A DNA stretch of 36,679 nt from Firmicutes bacterium UBA6806 (GCA_002452745.1 DKFC01000016.1:1-36679); one strand, 5' to 3'; counted from the stretch's first letter, positions 7,675 through 16,121 are shown. Made by a program: numbers and translations. The notes: generated by a model not told the origin, from the letters alone.

Positions 7675-9510
7675 TTAAAGTCCATTTTCATCTGACTGCC
7701 CATCTTCTGGCAGTATCACTCTATAGTAATTTGAAGGTTCAAGAGAATGACTTCCCTTGAGATAATCAAACAATACAACCGTCTCTACCTTGGTACAAGT
7801 TGTATAATCACTCTCAATTAATGACATTATATCATATGTGAGCGTTATAAATTCAACGGTTTTTAGAATTTGTTTGACTGGCATGCCGCAATAATTCGTA
7901 TTGACGATTTGTTTTACTTCTTCATCCTTCAAATAGGCCATCCTCTTCAGATTGAATTTCGGTATTTCCGTGAACTTGAAAAAAGATCTTTGCCCTTTCA
8001 TGTTTGAATAATAGTAATCAAATTTCAGCAAATCACTGAACACATTTCTTCCCTCTTCTTCTAAATCAAATTCACAATAAAATTCATACAGCAAATCATA
8101 TAATTTAGCTCCAGAATGCGATTGATAAAGGATGTCCCTTTTTTTGAAATAGTCCACTATTTCAAGGAACAACTGTGATGACGACCCTTGATATCGCTTC
8201 ATCAAAAAAGACAGGGCATGTTTAAATTTTCCAGAATTATAGAAATATTCGAGAATCGTTTCTAAGTTTTTTAAAACGGTCAGTTCTTCAAAGGAAATAT
8301 AGGCGTTATAAAGCACCTCATAAGGTGCTTGCTCTCTATATTGATAACCGTGAAGGTCAATTTCGTTCATAATGGGCGTTCCGTCCAGCAATTTTAAAAA
8401 ACCAAGCTGAAGATCATGAGGTCTTAGTCCGAACACTTCATCAAATGATTTTAGGAATCGGCTAAAGCCCTCATGCGGAAGCCCAGCAATTAAGTCCAAA
8501 TGAAGGTGAATATTGTTTAGTTCATGTAGCCTCTTTACATTTTGAGATAAGACTTCAAAGGGGATTGGTCTATTAATAGCTGTCATCGTTTCCACACAAG
8601 TGGACTGAACACCAATTTCGAACTGAAAAAGCCCCTCTCTCGCCTCCTTTAACACCTCAAAATACGCTTCATCCAAAAGGGTCGCCGTTATCTCAAAGTG
8701 AAAATTGGTGATTCCGTTGTCATTCTCAACAAGGTACTTTAGAATAGCAAGAGAATGTTCTTTCTTTATATTAAAGGTCCTATCAACAAATTTCACCTGA
8801 GAAACTTTCTCTTTTAAAAAGACATCCAGATCCGCATAAACCCGATCCAGCGTGTAGTAGCGCACTTCTTTTTCCGCCGCAGACAGGCAATAGCTGCAAT
8901 TATATGGACATCCCCTAGAACTTTCATAATAGAGGATTCTATTTTCAAATGGCCCAAAATCATCATATACAAACGGAATTTCATCCAGTGGTGAAATTTT
9001 CTCAGAAACTGGGTTTTGAATGTACACCCCTTCACTTTTATAGGCAATCCCCTTCACATCAATCAATCCGTCTATATCTAAGCAAATCCCTTTATTCGAA
9101 TTTCCATGTAGTGTTTCAAGTAGCTTTAGAGCCGTTCTTTCTCCCTCTCCTCTCATGACAATATCCATGAACGGGTATTTTTTCATTTTGAGTTCGGTTT
9201 CATAGGTGACTTCAGGTCCCCCAAAAATCAAAATGGATTTTTGATTGAGCTTTTTAAAATTTGAGAATAATATACATAGGGGTTCTATGTTCCAGATGTA
9301 GGTGGAACACATAATCACATCTGGTGATATCTCAACCATTTCTCTCAGGGTATCATCGAGAGTATTGTTAATCGTAAACTCCTTCAAAACAAGCTCTACA
9401 TCCTCATGTATCTCCTCAGAAGCATACTTGTTGATATAACCTGCAATCGAGTGAATCGCAAGATTTGAGTGTATATATTTTGAATTTAACGTCATCAAAA
9501 GTACTTTCAT
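7675..9510 (-). CDS. B12-binding-domain radical SAM protein (DUF4080-like)
   Basis: A radical SAM enzyme of about 611 residues. The N-terminal 130 or so residues look like a cobalamin-binding fold (IMCSTYIWNIEPL; GGPEVTYE). The radical SAM core follows, with the [4Fe-4S]-binding CxxxCxxC at Cys201, Cys205 and Cys208 in SSRGCPYNCSYC, and EIGVQS and DLIAGLPHEG further on. The C-terminal third corresponds to the region that accompanies this clostridial subfamily. The substrate is unknown; family members alter methylation or ring structures, but nothing here identifies one. The ATG at 9510 is preferred: AGAGGAAAAA stands directly before it. It is the first gene of an operon with nadK and the TPR protein. 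A possible -10 TATAAT (9569-9564, minus) lies upstream. Confidence 0.85.
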   Translation of the reverse strand: MKVLLMTLNSKYIHSNLAIHSIAGYINKYASEEIHEDVELVLKEFTINNTLDDTLREMVEISPDVIMCSTYIWNIEPLCILFSNFKKLNQKSILIFGGPEVTYETELKMKKYPFMDIVMRGEGERTALKLLETLHGNSNKGICLDIDGLIDVKGIAYKSEGVYIQNPVSEKISPLDEIPFVYDDFGPFENRILYYESSRGCPYNCSYCLSAAEKEVRYYTLDRVYADLDVFLKEKVSQVKFVDRTFNIKKEHSLAILKYLVENDNGITNFHFEITATLLDEAYFEVLKEAREGLFQFEIGVQSTCVETMTAINRPIPFEVLSQNVKRLHELNNIHLHLDLIAGLPHEGFSRFLKSFDEVFGLRPHDLQLGFLKLLDGTPIMNEIDLHGYQYREQAPYEVLYNAYISFEELTVLKNLETILEYFYNSGKFKHALSFLMKRYQGSSSQLFLEIVDYFKKRDILYQSHSGAKLYDLLYEFYCEFDLEEEGRNVFSDLLKFDYYYSNMKGQRSFFKFTEIPKFNLKRMAYLKDEEVKQIVNTNYCGMPVKQILKTVEFITLTYDIMSLIESDYTTCTKVETVVLFDYLKGSHSLEPSNYYRVILPEDGQSDENGL

Positions 9511-9644
9511 TTTTTCCTCTTTTTCTTTATTTGCATCCAAATTCCTGACACCTATATTTAAGCATTATATATGATTCTTTATGATATTTTAACCCAATTC
9601 ATCAAATTTATCATCAAATATTATGAACCTTTATTATATATTAT

Positions 9645-9653
9645 GCTATACTT
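9645..9653 (+). promoter_or_regulatory. Extended -10 promoter for the hypothetical gene at 9680
   Basis: TG-C-TATACT at 9645-9653 forms an extended -10 element, about 27 bases before the ATG. The -35 region is poor, as expected for this promoter type. It is divergent from the radical SAM operon. Confidence 0.5.
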
Positions 9654-9679
9654 GTACTAACAGAACTAGGAGGTATCTT

Positions 9680-10183
9680 ATGGCTATTTTATCATCTCGC
9701 TTAATCCGACACGAAATTTGCAAAGACGAAATTAAGAACTTAGGCGGTCGAGTTATTGACATCCAAGGCACTATGTTCTTGGTAAAATTTGAAATCAGTG
9801 ACCATAAAATAACCTATGCCTATCATTTAAATGAGGACAACACCTATTTGCTTGAACGGGTAAAACCCTACTTTCTCAGCATAGGTTACTATAATGATGA
9901 AGAGGATATTGTCGATGTCATTAGAGTGGATGTCGATCAGTTTAGAAACGCCATGAACTCCTCTAACTTTGATCAGTTTATCGAAATTGACAATCATCTC
10001 AGCAAGTTGGTTCGTCTCTTTGAGGATTTATATCTATACTATAATATCGACAAAGAGGATTTATCAAAATTGGACGGGTCTGTGGATGTCATTTTAGACA
10101 ACATAAAAGAAATTATGAAGCATTCTGAACGAGTCTATACCAAAAAAGATCCCGACGTTCTCTGCGAGGAAATTCAGTTTTAA
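9680..10183 (+). CDS. Unrecognised acidic protein
   Basis: A 167-residue protein I cannot assign to a family. The start at 9680 is chosen because CTAGGAGGTATCTT precedes it; an in-frame ATG 57 bases earlier has no such site and would lie upstream of the probable promoter. The protein is acidic, with no signal peptide or membrane segment. The first 90 residues appear mainly beta (GGRVIDIQGTMFLVKFEIS, then IVDVIRVDVDQF), and the C-terminal half is helical with many Asp/Glu and hydrophobic repeats (LVRLFEDLYLYYNI), which could be a protein-binding bundle. It is transcribed alone, divergently from the radical SAM operon. Confidence 0.75.
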   Translation: MAILSSRLIRHEICKDEIKNLGGRVIDIQGTMFLVKFEISDHKITYAYHLNEDNTYLLERVKPYFLSIGYYNDEEDIVDVIRVDVDQFRNAMNSSNFDQFIEIDNHLSKLVRLFEDLYLYYNIDKEDLSKLDGSVDVILDNIKEIMKHSERVYTKKDPDVLCEEIQF

Positions 10184-10333
10184 CAAATGACAGCCTCAAC
10201 TCTATCATATCTGCAACAGCTTTTTAACCCATGATGATTTCCCCTCCCTATTTGAAATAAATCTCTACATCATCTTCATAAGTTCTCCACAATTGAGCTG
10301 TATGATTGAGACAAATCAAAAGGAGGTAATTTT

Positions 10334-10816
10334 ATGAAACTAAAAACTTTATTATTAACAGGGTTGGTTCTGATGTTATCAGCAGGTATTATCTTTGCAG
10401 CTACGCCAACAGATGTCATCACTGACTTAACAGGTCTCTCTGACGAACAAGTCTACGCACTTCATGCCGACGGCAAAACTTATGGTCAAATCGCTGAGGA
10501 CAACGGCGTTCTCGAAGCATACCAAACTGCAATCCTAAGCGAAAAAATTGACCTCGTCAAAGAACGTGTTGCAGATGGAACGCTTACCGAAGCTCAGGGT
10601 GACGCCCTTATCGAAAGACTTCAAGCAAATCAATTAAACTGTGATCCCGATGATCCAGATCGAATCATGCTGGGAAATGGCATGCGATTTGGCGGCGGAA
10701 ACGGTGGAAATGGCTTTGGATGCTTTGATACTAATGAAGGCAATGGCTATGGAAATGGCCATATGAATAACAGAGCTGGCGGTATGGGCTTTGGTCGATT
10801 CCAAACAAATAACTAA
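10334..10816 (+). CDS. Secreted DUF2680-like protein with Gly/Met-rich tail
   Basis: A 160-residue exported protein. An N-terminal signal peptide (K3 to about A22, Leu-rich, with AxA-like IFAA at 21-24) is followed by a helical domain at about 26-100. That domain contains LTGLSDEQVYALHADGKTYG and LTEAQGDALIERLQ, and resembles the DUF2680 (YckD-like) domain. The tail (112-160) is rich in Gly, Asn, Met and Phe, and its two Cys (103, 130) are the only ones in the mature part. AAGGAGG lies 9 bases upstream of the ATG. The next two genes are a response regulator and a sensor kinase. The tail motif GMGFGRF (150-156) resembles GMGYGRM in the kinase's outer loop, which suggests a shared ligand or contact. 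The function is not known. Confidence 0.82.
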   Translation: MKLKTLLLTGLVLMLSAGIIFAATPTDVITDLTGLSDEQVYALHADGKTYGQIAEDNGVLEAYQTAILSEKIDLVKERVADGTLTEAQGDALIERLQANQLNCDPDDPDRIMLGNGMRFGGGNGGNGFGCFDTNEGNGYGNGHMNNRAGGMGFGRFQTNN

Positions 10817-10846
10817 TACTAAATTTCATCAAACAGATGATTTATC

Positions 10847-10884
10847 AATGTTAAAAGCATGTTTAAAAGCATGCTTTTAACATT
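10847..10884 (+). terminator. 15-bp inverted repeat between the DUF2680-like gene and the regulator gene
   Basis: AATGTTAAAAGCATG (10847-10861) pairs perfectly with CATGCTTTTAACATT (10870-10884), with an 8-base loop. There is no good T tract, so termination may be partial. The loop and right arm also contain a second copy of TTAAAAGCATG (10863-10873) that can form the competing palindrome AAAAGCATGCTTTT (10865-10878). It may act as a weak terminator or an mRNA stabiliser. Confidence 0.55.
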
Positions 10885-10995
10885 TCTCTATGCTACTCAT
10901 AAAAGTTTTCTTACAAATAGATAGTTCATTGATTTTTTAATTTGTCGTTAATGCATTTACATATCATTTTATTTCTAAGGAGGTCATAGATACTG

Positions 10996-11679
10996 ATGAA
11001 AATTTTAGTCATTGAAGACGAAAAGGATTTAATGGAGGTTACAAGAGATTACTTAATCAAGGAAAACTATGACGTCTCAACTGCTATGACTGGTGTTGAC
11101 GCTCTCAAATTGTTTAAACAAGAACCTTTTGATTTCGTCCTTATGGATTTGATGCTTCCCGATCTTCACGGCGAGGAACTATGCGAACTCATACGAAGGG
11201 AATCCGACGTGCCAATTATGATGCTCACTGCAAAGTCAGGGCTGGATGATAAATTAACTGGTCTTTCACTTGGTGCCGACGATTATATGACAAAACCCTT
11301 TAGCTTGCGGGAGTTGGTCATGCGGATAAAATCAATCTCAAAGCGTGTTTACAAGGACTCATCACATGAAACGCTCACTTTTAACAACAAATCTCTCATT
11401 ATCGACAAAGAAGCTCGTGTCGTTTCCTTAAATCAAGAAGAAGTGTATCTCACCAAAAACGAATTCGATATTCTCATTGTTTTTGCAGAGAATCCAAACC
11501 GAACCTTTACCAGAGAGCAACTCATTGAGATCACCCTCGGGTATGACTATATTGGATACGATCGAACCATTGATACTCATATCAAAAATATTCGGAAAAA
11601 AATTGAGCCTGATTTAAAAAATCCTCAATATATTAAAACCGTGTATGGTGTCGGATACAAATTCACCTCAAGAGATTAG
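10996..11679 (+). CDS. OmpR/PhoB-type response regulator
   Basis: A 227-residue DNA-binding response regulator. The receiver domain (1-120) has the acidic pair in VIEDEKD (E7, D8), the phospho-acceptor Asp51 in LMDLMLPDLHG, Thr in MLTAK and the Lys of KPFSL. The C-terminal winged helix (about 130-225) has the usual LTKNEFDIL and RTIDTHIKNIRKKI segments, the latter containing the recognition helix. AAGGAGG is present but is 12 bases from the ATG, a little long. The sensor kinase gene follows after 9 bases, so the pair is co-transcribed. The neighbouring secreted protein gene is a likely target. Confidence 0.92.
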   Translation: MKILVIEDEKDLMEVTRDYLIKENYDVSTAMTGVDALKLFKQEPFDFVLMDLMLPDLHGEELCELIRRESDVPIMMLTAKSGLDDKLTGLSLGADDYMTKPFSLRELVMRIKSISKRVYKDSSHETLTFNNKSLIIDKEARVVSLNQEEVYLTKNEFDILIVFAENPNRTFTREQLIEITLGYDYIGYDRTIDTHIKNIRKKIEPDLKNPQYIKTVYGVGYKFTSRD

Positions 11680-11688
11680 GAGACGCTT

Positions 11689-13062
11689 ATGCGATATAAA
11701 AGACTAAACCACTATCGAACCCACTTGATGAAACACTTCTTACTAATCGCTTTAACCATTATTTTCTTCATCACAATTGTGGGAAACCTATCTGTCAAAT
11801 ACTACTTTAACGACTATCTTGACAACCAAATAGCAGAAGCCAATCTTCAAATAGTCTCATCTGTTGAATCTCTACTCTTTGAAGGATCACTGGACTATCA
11901 AACACTTAAGGCCCTCTCTTCATCTGGCAATGTCTACATGAGACTATTGGATGCTCAAGAAAATGTTCTTCTGGAGACCGATTCTTCTAAAGGACACGGT
12001 ATGGGCAGTGGCATGGGTTATGGCAGAATGGGAAATCAATCACAAACACAACTCCAAACGTCGTCACTTGTCTTTGAAACCTATCCTCTTGACGACAACA
12101 TCTCTGACACTCATTTGACACTGGAAATCGGAAGGCCTAATCGTCAATTTAGCTCTGCGGTTGAATCTCAATTTATCTATGCTCTTAATCTGATTTTTGC
12201 AGCAACGCTTATCATAGCGATTATTTTTAGTGTCTTGTATGCCATTTATCAGTCCAAGAAAATCACTACACCTCTTTCGACCTTAATTGAGAACACTAAG
12301 TTGATTGAGGAACAGGCCTATCAAGATTTCGATCCCATTAGCAGCGACTTCATTGAAATCAACAATTTAAACCTTTCACTGACTAAGTTAAATGAAAAAC
12401 TCATGAATCAAGAAGCGCTTAGAAAGAGACTCTCCACGGATATTGCTCACGAACTCAGAAATCCTCTTTCGATTCTACGAAGTCATATTGAAGCCTTCGT
12501 CGATGGTGTCTGGGAACCCTCCGAAGAAAAGCTCCTAAAGTGTAACGATGAAATTTTGAGATTAACTAGACTAATTGATGAACTCAATGAACTCTCTGTC
12601 ATTGAGAACTCACTTAAACTCAATAGACAGCCAAATGATATGGCAAAAACACTCAAGAGTACCATAGACAGTTTTGAAATCATACTTGAGGAAAGGGAAA
12701 TTAATATTGCGGTAAAAATACCAGAGACACAACCGATGAGTTATGATGAACCACGTATGGCACAGGTTTTCATCAATCTGCTATCAAATGCCATCAAGTA
12801 CTCCCCTGATAGTTCTAGAATCACCGTTGAGCTTACTGTTGAAACGTTCTCTATCTCAGATCAGGGAATTGGCATTTCAAAAGAGGACCTTCCCTTTATT
12901 TATGAACGCTTCTACCGTTCTGATGCTTCAAGAAATCGCAAAACAGGAGGACTCGGCATAGGTCTTTCGATTACAAAAGCAATCTGTGATGCACATGGTT
13001 ATAAACTCTCAGCTACCAGTGAATTCGGAAAAGGTTCAATTTTTTCTATCAATTTCGGTTGA
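11689..13062 (+). CDS. Sensor histidine kinase with Gly/Met-rich outer loop
   Basis: A 457-residue membrane kinase. Transmembrane helix 1 (about 15-37) and helix 2 (about 163-186) enclose an outer domain of about 125 residues that contains a Gly/Met-rich stretch (102-116, including GMGYGRM at 108-114). A HAMP-like linker follows. The dimerisation domain has the phospho-acceptor His254 in IAHELRNPL. The ATPase domain has the N box NLLSNAIKYSP, the G1 box DQGIGIS and the G2 box GGLGIGLS. All catalytic boxes are intact. It is paired with the response regulator just upstream. The Met/His content of the loop (HGMGSGM) would fit metal sensing, but this is inference. The stop codon overlaps the -35 box of the following ilvA leader. 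Confidence 0.92.
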   Translation: MRYKRLNHYRTHLMKHFLLIALTIIFFITIVGNLSVKYYFNDYLDNQIAEANLQIVSSVESLLFEGSLDYQTLKALSSSGNVYMRLLDAQENVLLETDSSKGHGMGSGMGYGRMGNQSQTQLQTSSLVFETYPLDDNISDTHLTLEIGRPNRQFSSAVESQFIYALNLIFAATLIIAIIFSVLYAIYQSKKITTPLSTLIENTKLIEEQAYQDFDPISSDFIEINNLNLSLTKLNEKLMNQEALRKRLSTDIAHELRNPLSILRSHIEAFVDGVWEPSEEKLLKCNDEILRLTRLIDELNELSVIENSLKLNRQPNDMAKTLKSTIDSFEIILEEREINIAVKIPETQPMSYDEPRMAQVFINLLSNAIKYSPDSSRITVELTVETFSISDQGIGISKEDLPFIYERFYRSDASRNRKTGGLGIGLSITKAICDAHGYKLSATSEFGKGSIFSINFG

Positions 13063-13087
13063 CAACTCCATTACATTTTGGTAATAT
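13059..13087 (+). promoter_or_regulatory. Promoter of the ilvA T-box leader
   Basis: TTGACA (13059-13064) overlaps the TGA stop of the kinase gene. TAATAT follows at 13082-13087 with a 17-base spacer; TATAAT at 13085-13090 would give 20. ilvA thus has its own start of transcription. Confidence 0.65.
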
Positions 13088-13094
13088 AATCAGA

Positions 13095-13350
13095 AATAAA
13101 ATAGTTTCATCGCATTGATGGAGACTGGACTTATTGCAATTTACTACAGAGAAACGGTGGTGCTGAGAGCCGTGTAATAGCCATAATCATCCTATCCCTC
13201 CTGAGCCTCATTCCCGAACGGATTTTGTCCAGTAAGGAATGACGTCTAGCCTCGTTATCGGCTTAGGTTTGCTAGAACCGAAGAGTGGTGTATACAATTA
13301 AGGTGGTACCGCGAGTCAATCTCGTCCTTATCTAAGGACGGGATTTTTTT
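13095..13350 (+). promoter_or_regulatory. T-box riboswitch, isoleucine specifier (ilvA)
   Basis: A tRNA-sensing leader. The T-box core AAGGTGGTACCGCG is at 13300-13313. The stem I apex is ACGG-TGGTGCTGAGAG-CCGT around 13153-13173, and TTATTGC pairs imperfectly with GCCATAA below it. The triplet ATC (13186-13188), followed by A, occupies the specifier position and reads isoleucine, matching the downstream threonine deaminase. The terminator is a 12-bp stem (13318-13329 with 13334-13345) followed by seven T. Uncharged tRNA-Ile would favour the antiterminator and switch ilvA on. Confidence 0.9.
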
Positions 13351-13456
13351 ATTGTCACCATTATACCAAGTTGTCTAGTAAACGAACTTTGTGTTTTAGC
13401 TTGGCATTATAAAATCAAATTACAATGTGATGTCTTACATCTTATGGAGGTAGAAA

Positions 13457-14674
13457 ATGAGTCAACCCAAGGGAATTTCCAAACAAATGATTGCAGAGGC
13501 AGCAGAGAGACTGCGCCCAGTCATTACTGAGACCAAATTGATCCACAGCGACGTCTTCAGTCGTGAATTTTCAAATCAGGTCTATATTAAACCAGAAAAT
13601 CTTCAAAAGACAGGGGCCTTTAAAATCAGAGGCGCTTACAACAAAATAGCACAACTGGATGAGGCAAGCAAGGCACATGGCGTCATCGCCTCTTCTGCTG
13701 GAAACCATGCACAGGGTGTTGCCTATGCTGCAAGGGAAATTGGATGCGATGCAACTATTGTCATGCCAACTGCTACGCCACTTATTAAAGTCAATGCAAC
13801 CAAATCACTTGGTGCAGAGGTTGTCTTATATGGCGATTGTTATGATGAAGCCTATGAGAAAGCACTTGAAATCCAAGCCGAAAAAAAACAGACCTTTATC
13901 CACCCATTTAACGACATAGATGTCATCGCTGGTCAAGCCACAATTGGAAGTGAAATTTTAGAAGAGTTACCTGATGCAGACTACGTTCTCGTTCCAGTTG
14001 GTGGCGGAGGCCTTATTTCTGGCATTGCCTATGCTGTAAAACAGTTAAACCCCAACTGCAAAGTATTTGGCGTAGAACCTGAAGGGGCCATGTCTATGAA
14101 AACTTCCATGGAATCTGGTCACATTGTAAGGCTTGACAATATTCACACCATTGCAGATGGTGTCGCTGTAAAAGAAGTCGGCAACTTGACTTTTGAATTC
14201 AATCAAAATTATGTGGATGGCATCATTGCGGTGAACGATTACGACATTATGGAGTCTTTCCTCATGCTCATTGAAAAGCATAAGATTGTCGCAGAAAATG
14301 CCGGGGCATTAACCATTGCCGCACTCAAGAACTTTAAAGTAAAAGACAAAAAAATCGTTTGCGTACTCTCAGGTGGCAATATAGATGTGGTTACAGTCTC
14401 AGCCATGATCAACAAGGGTCTTTCCAGTAGAGGTCGAATCTTCTGTTTCTCTGTGGAGCTTCCCGATACGCCAGGACAATTGCTTCGAATCTCTCAAGTT
14501 CTTGCCGATTTAAAAGCAAACGTCATCAAACTCGATCACAATCAATTTATGAATTTAGACCGCTTTATGCACGTTCAACTCCAAGTCACTGTGGAAACCA
14601 ATGGTCACGATCATATTCAACACCTCACAGATTCTTTAAACGACATTGGGTATCAAGTACATCGAGTCTATTAA
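13457..14674 (+). CDS. ilvA: Threonine ammonia-lyase with C-terminal ACT domain
   Basis: Pyridoxal-phosphate enzyme that converts threonine to 2-oxobutanoate and ammonia, the first step to isoleucine. The PLP lysine is Lys56 in KTGAFKIRGAYN; the phosphate-binding loop is VGGGGLISG, and SAGNHAQGVA is present. A single ACT domain lies at about 330-405 (FSVELPDTPGQLLR). This 405-residue form occurs in both biosynthetic and degradative enzymes. The Ile-type T-box in front argues for the biosynthetic role, which is inference. GGAGG precedes the ATG by 7 bases. No other ilv genes are in the window. Confidence 0.93.
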   Translation: MSQPKGISKQMIAEAAERLRPVITETKLIHSDVFSREFSNQVYIKPENLQKTGAFKIRGAYNKIAQLDEASKAHGVIASSAGNHAQGVAYAAREIGCDATIVMPTATPLIKVNATKSLGAEVVLYGDCYDEAYEKALEIQAEKKQTFIHPFNDIDVIAGQATIGSEILEELPDADYVLVPVGGGGLISGIAYAVKQLNPNCKVFGVEPEGAMSMKTSMESGHIVRLDNIHTIADGVAVKEVGNLTFEFNQNYVDGIIAVNDYDIMESFLMLIEKHKIVAENAGALTIAALKNFKVKDKKIVCVLSGGNIDVVTVSAMINKGLSSRGRIFCFSVELPDTPGQLLRISQVLADLKANVIKLDHNQFMNLDRFMHVQLQVTVETNGHDHIQHLTDSLNDIGYQVHRVY

Positions 14675-14678
14675 ATGA

Positions 14679-14721
14679 AGAAAGTCACTTTGCATTCTAA
14701 AAATGTAAAGTGACTTTTTTT
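14679..14721. terminator. Terminator between ilvA and the alkyltransferase-like gene
   Basis: AAAGTCACTTT-G-CATT pairs with AATG-T-AAAGTGACTTT and is followed by seven T on the plus strand, just past the ilvA stop. On the minus strand the tract after the stem is TTTCTTCATTT, so it may also stop the convergent leu operon. Confidence 0.85.
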
Positions 14722-14765
14722 GATGATTTCTCATCCTTTAAAGTGATAAGTTCAGTTTCTTAGGT

Positions 14766-15065
14766 TCAATAGATATACCGCTTTAAATCCACCGTCCCAT
14801 ATAAATCAAATTCTATGCCTTCCGCCTCTAAAATTGCCCGTTGCTCTTCATAACCGCCACCGGGTTTCAAAGAAATTCGTCCCTGTGAATTGATAATTCG
14901 ATGCCATGGCAAATTGTACTTTCGGCTCATGCTACTGAGAATCCTAGATACCTGCCTAGCTGCACGCGGATTTCCCGAGAGTTCTGCGATTCGTCCATAA
15001 GTAGATACTTTTCCCTTTGGAACTTTTCGAATTTGTTCTATCACTGAACGTGTAAAGTCGTTCAT
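14766..15065 (-). CDS. Alkyltransferase-like protein lacking the active cysteine
   Basis: A 99-residue protein of the O6-alkylguanine DNA alkyltransferase C-terminal domain family. The helix-turn-helix region VSTYGRIAELSG and the Arg-finger stretch are present. In the active-site motif PCHR the cysteine is replaced by tryptophan: PWHR at 53-56. This identifies an alkyltransferase-like (ATL) protein. These bind O6-alkylguanine without repairing it and hand it to nucleotide excision repair. The gene overlaps the end of leuB by four bases (ATGA), with GGAGG upstream, so it is translationally coupled to the leucine operon although its role seems unrelated. Function is inferred from the family. 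Confidence 0.88.
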   Translation of the reverse strand: MNDFTRSVIEQIRKVPKGKVSTYGRIAELSGNPRAARQVSRILSSMSRKYNLPWHRIINSQGRISLKPGGGYEEQRAILEAEGIEFDLYGTVDLKRYIY

Positions 15066-16120
15066 AGAGCCTCCAGAATTTTATCTCCAATTTCCGATGT
15101 GCTCATATGGGATTCTCCCGCTTCCACAAGGTCTTTTGTTCTGCCACCTGAATTGATAACCGCCTCAACTGCTCTTTCGATCTGCACTGCAATATCTTCT
15201 CTCATCAGAGAATGTCTAAACAGCATTGCCGCCGATAAAATAGTCGCTACGGGATTGGCAATTCCCTGACCTGCAATTAAAGGTGCTGAACCATGAATTG
15301 GCTCATAAAGCCCCAATTTATCAGAATTGACAGAGGCACTGGGAAGCAGGCCAATTGACCCTGTCAGCACGCTCATCTCATCTGATAAAATATCACCAAA
15401 CATGTTACTTGTCAAGATGACATCAAATTGAGAAGGGTTGATAATCAATTGCATTGCGGCGTTGTCCACATATAGATGTTCAAGCGTCACCTCTGGGTAA
15501 ATCCTAGCAACTTCTATCACCGTACGTCTCCACAGCCTCGAACTGCTGAGGACATTTGCCTTATCCACGCTGGTTACTCTCTTACCTCTTCCCATTGCTG
15601 TTTTAAATGCCACATGTGCAATCCGCCTTACTTCTTCCACTGAATAAGCCATCTGATCCGAGGCAAAAGTGCCATCTTCACTCTCGTGTTGCTCTCCAAA
15701 ATAGATGCCTCCATTGAGTTCCCTGACTACCACAATGTCCAGTCCTGATTTCAGTTTCAGAGGTGATTTTTCAATAAGTCGATCAAAGGTCTTTGCGGGT
15801 CTTATATTAGCATATAGTCCCAACGTTTTTCTGAGTTTTAAAAGGGCCTTTTCCGGTCTTAACTGTGGCGGATAGTTATCGTACTTTGGATCACCAACTG
15901 CCCCCATCAATATCGCATCACACTTTGCCAGCGCTTCTAATGTTTCATCCTCAACAGGAATGCCACATGCCTCTATGGCATCTCCTCCAATTTTACGATA
16001 GTCATACTCAATGCCAATCCCATTTATCTCTGCCACTTTATTCATCACTTTAATAGCTTCATCTACTATTTCAGGTCCAATGCCATCCCCTTTAAGGATA
16101 CCTATTTTATATGCCGTCAT
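15062..16120 (-). CDS. leuB: 3-isopropylmalate dehydrogenase
   Basis: NAD-dependent oxidative decarboxylation of 3-isopropylmalate to 2-oxoisocaproate, the third leucine-specific step. The protein (352 residues) begins IGILKGDGIGPEIVDEA. It has the LRKTLGLYANIRP segment, the substrate-binding RELNGGIYFGE, the metal-site motif NMFGDILSDE and the NAD-binding HGSAP. The ATG at 16120 is preferred: GGGGAGAG lies 5 bases upstream and the gene then begins one base after the leuD stop. A start 13 codons earlier would overlap leuD. Length and motifs are normal. Confidence 0.95.
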   Translation of the reverse strand: MTAYKIGILKGDGIGPEIVDEAIKVMNKVAEINGIGIEYDYRKIGGDAIEACGIPVEDETLEALAKCDAILMGAVGDPKYDNYPPQLRPEKALLKLRKTLGLYANIRPAKTFDRLIEKSPLKLKSGLDIVVVRELNGGIYFGEQHESEDGTFASDQMAYSVEEVRRIAHVAFKTAMGRGKRVTSVDKANVLSSSRLWRRTVIEVARIYPEVTLEHLYVDNAAMQLIINPSQFDVILTSNMFGDILSDEMSVLTGSIGLLPSASVNSDKLGLYEPIHGSAPLIAGQGIANPVATILSAAMLFRHSLMREDIAVQIERAVEAVINSGGRTKDLVEAGESHMSTSEIGDKILEAL

Positions 16121-16121
16121 G

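Noticed and set aside
9623..9679. Upstream ATG for the unassigned acidic protein
   Set aside because: The extra residues cover the promoter -10 element at 9645-9653, and AGGAGG is spaced for the ATG at 9680.
13457..14674. ilvA as a purely degradative (tdcB) enzyme
   Set aside because: The isoleucine-type T-box upstream favours biosynthesis, although the protein length and ACT domain alone do not decide it.
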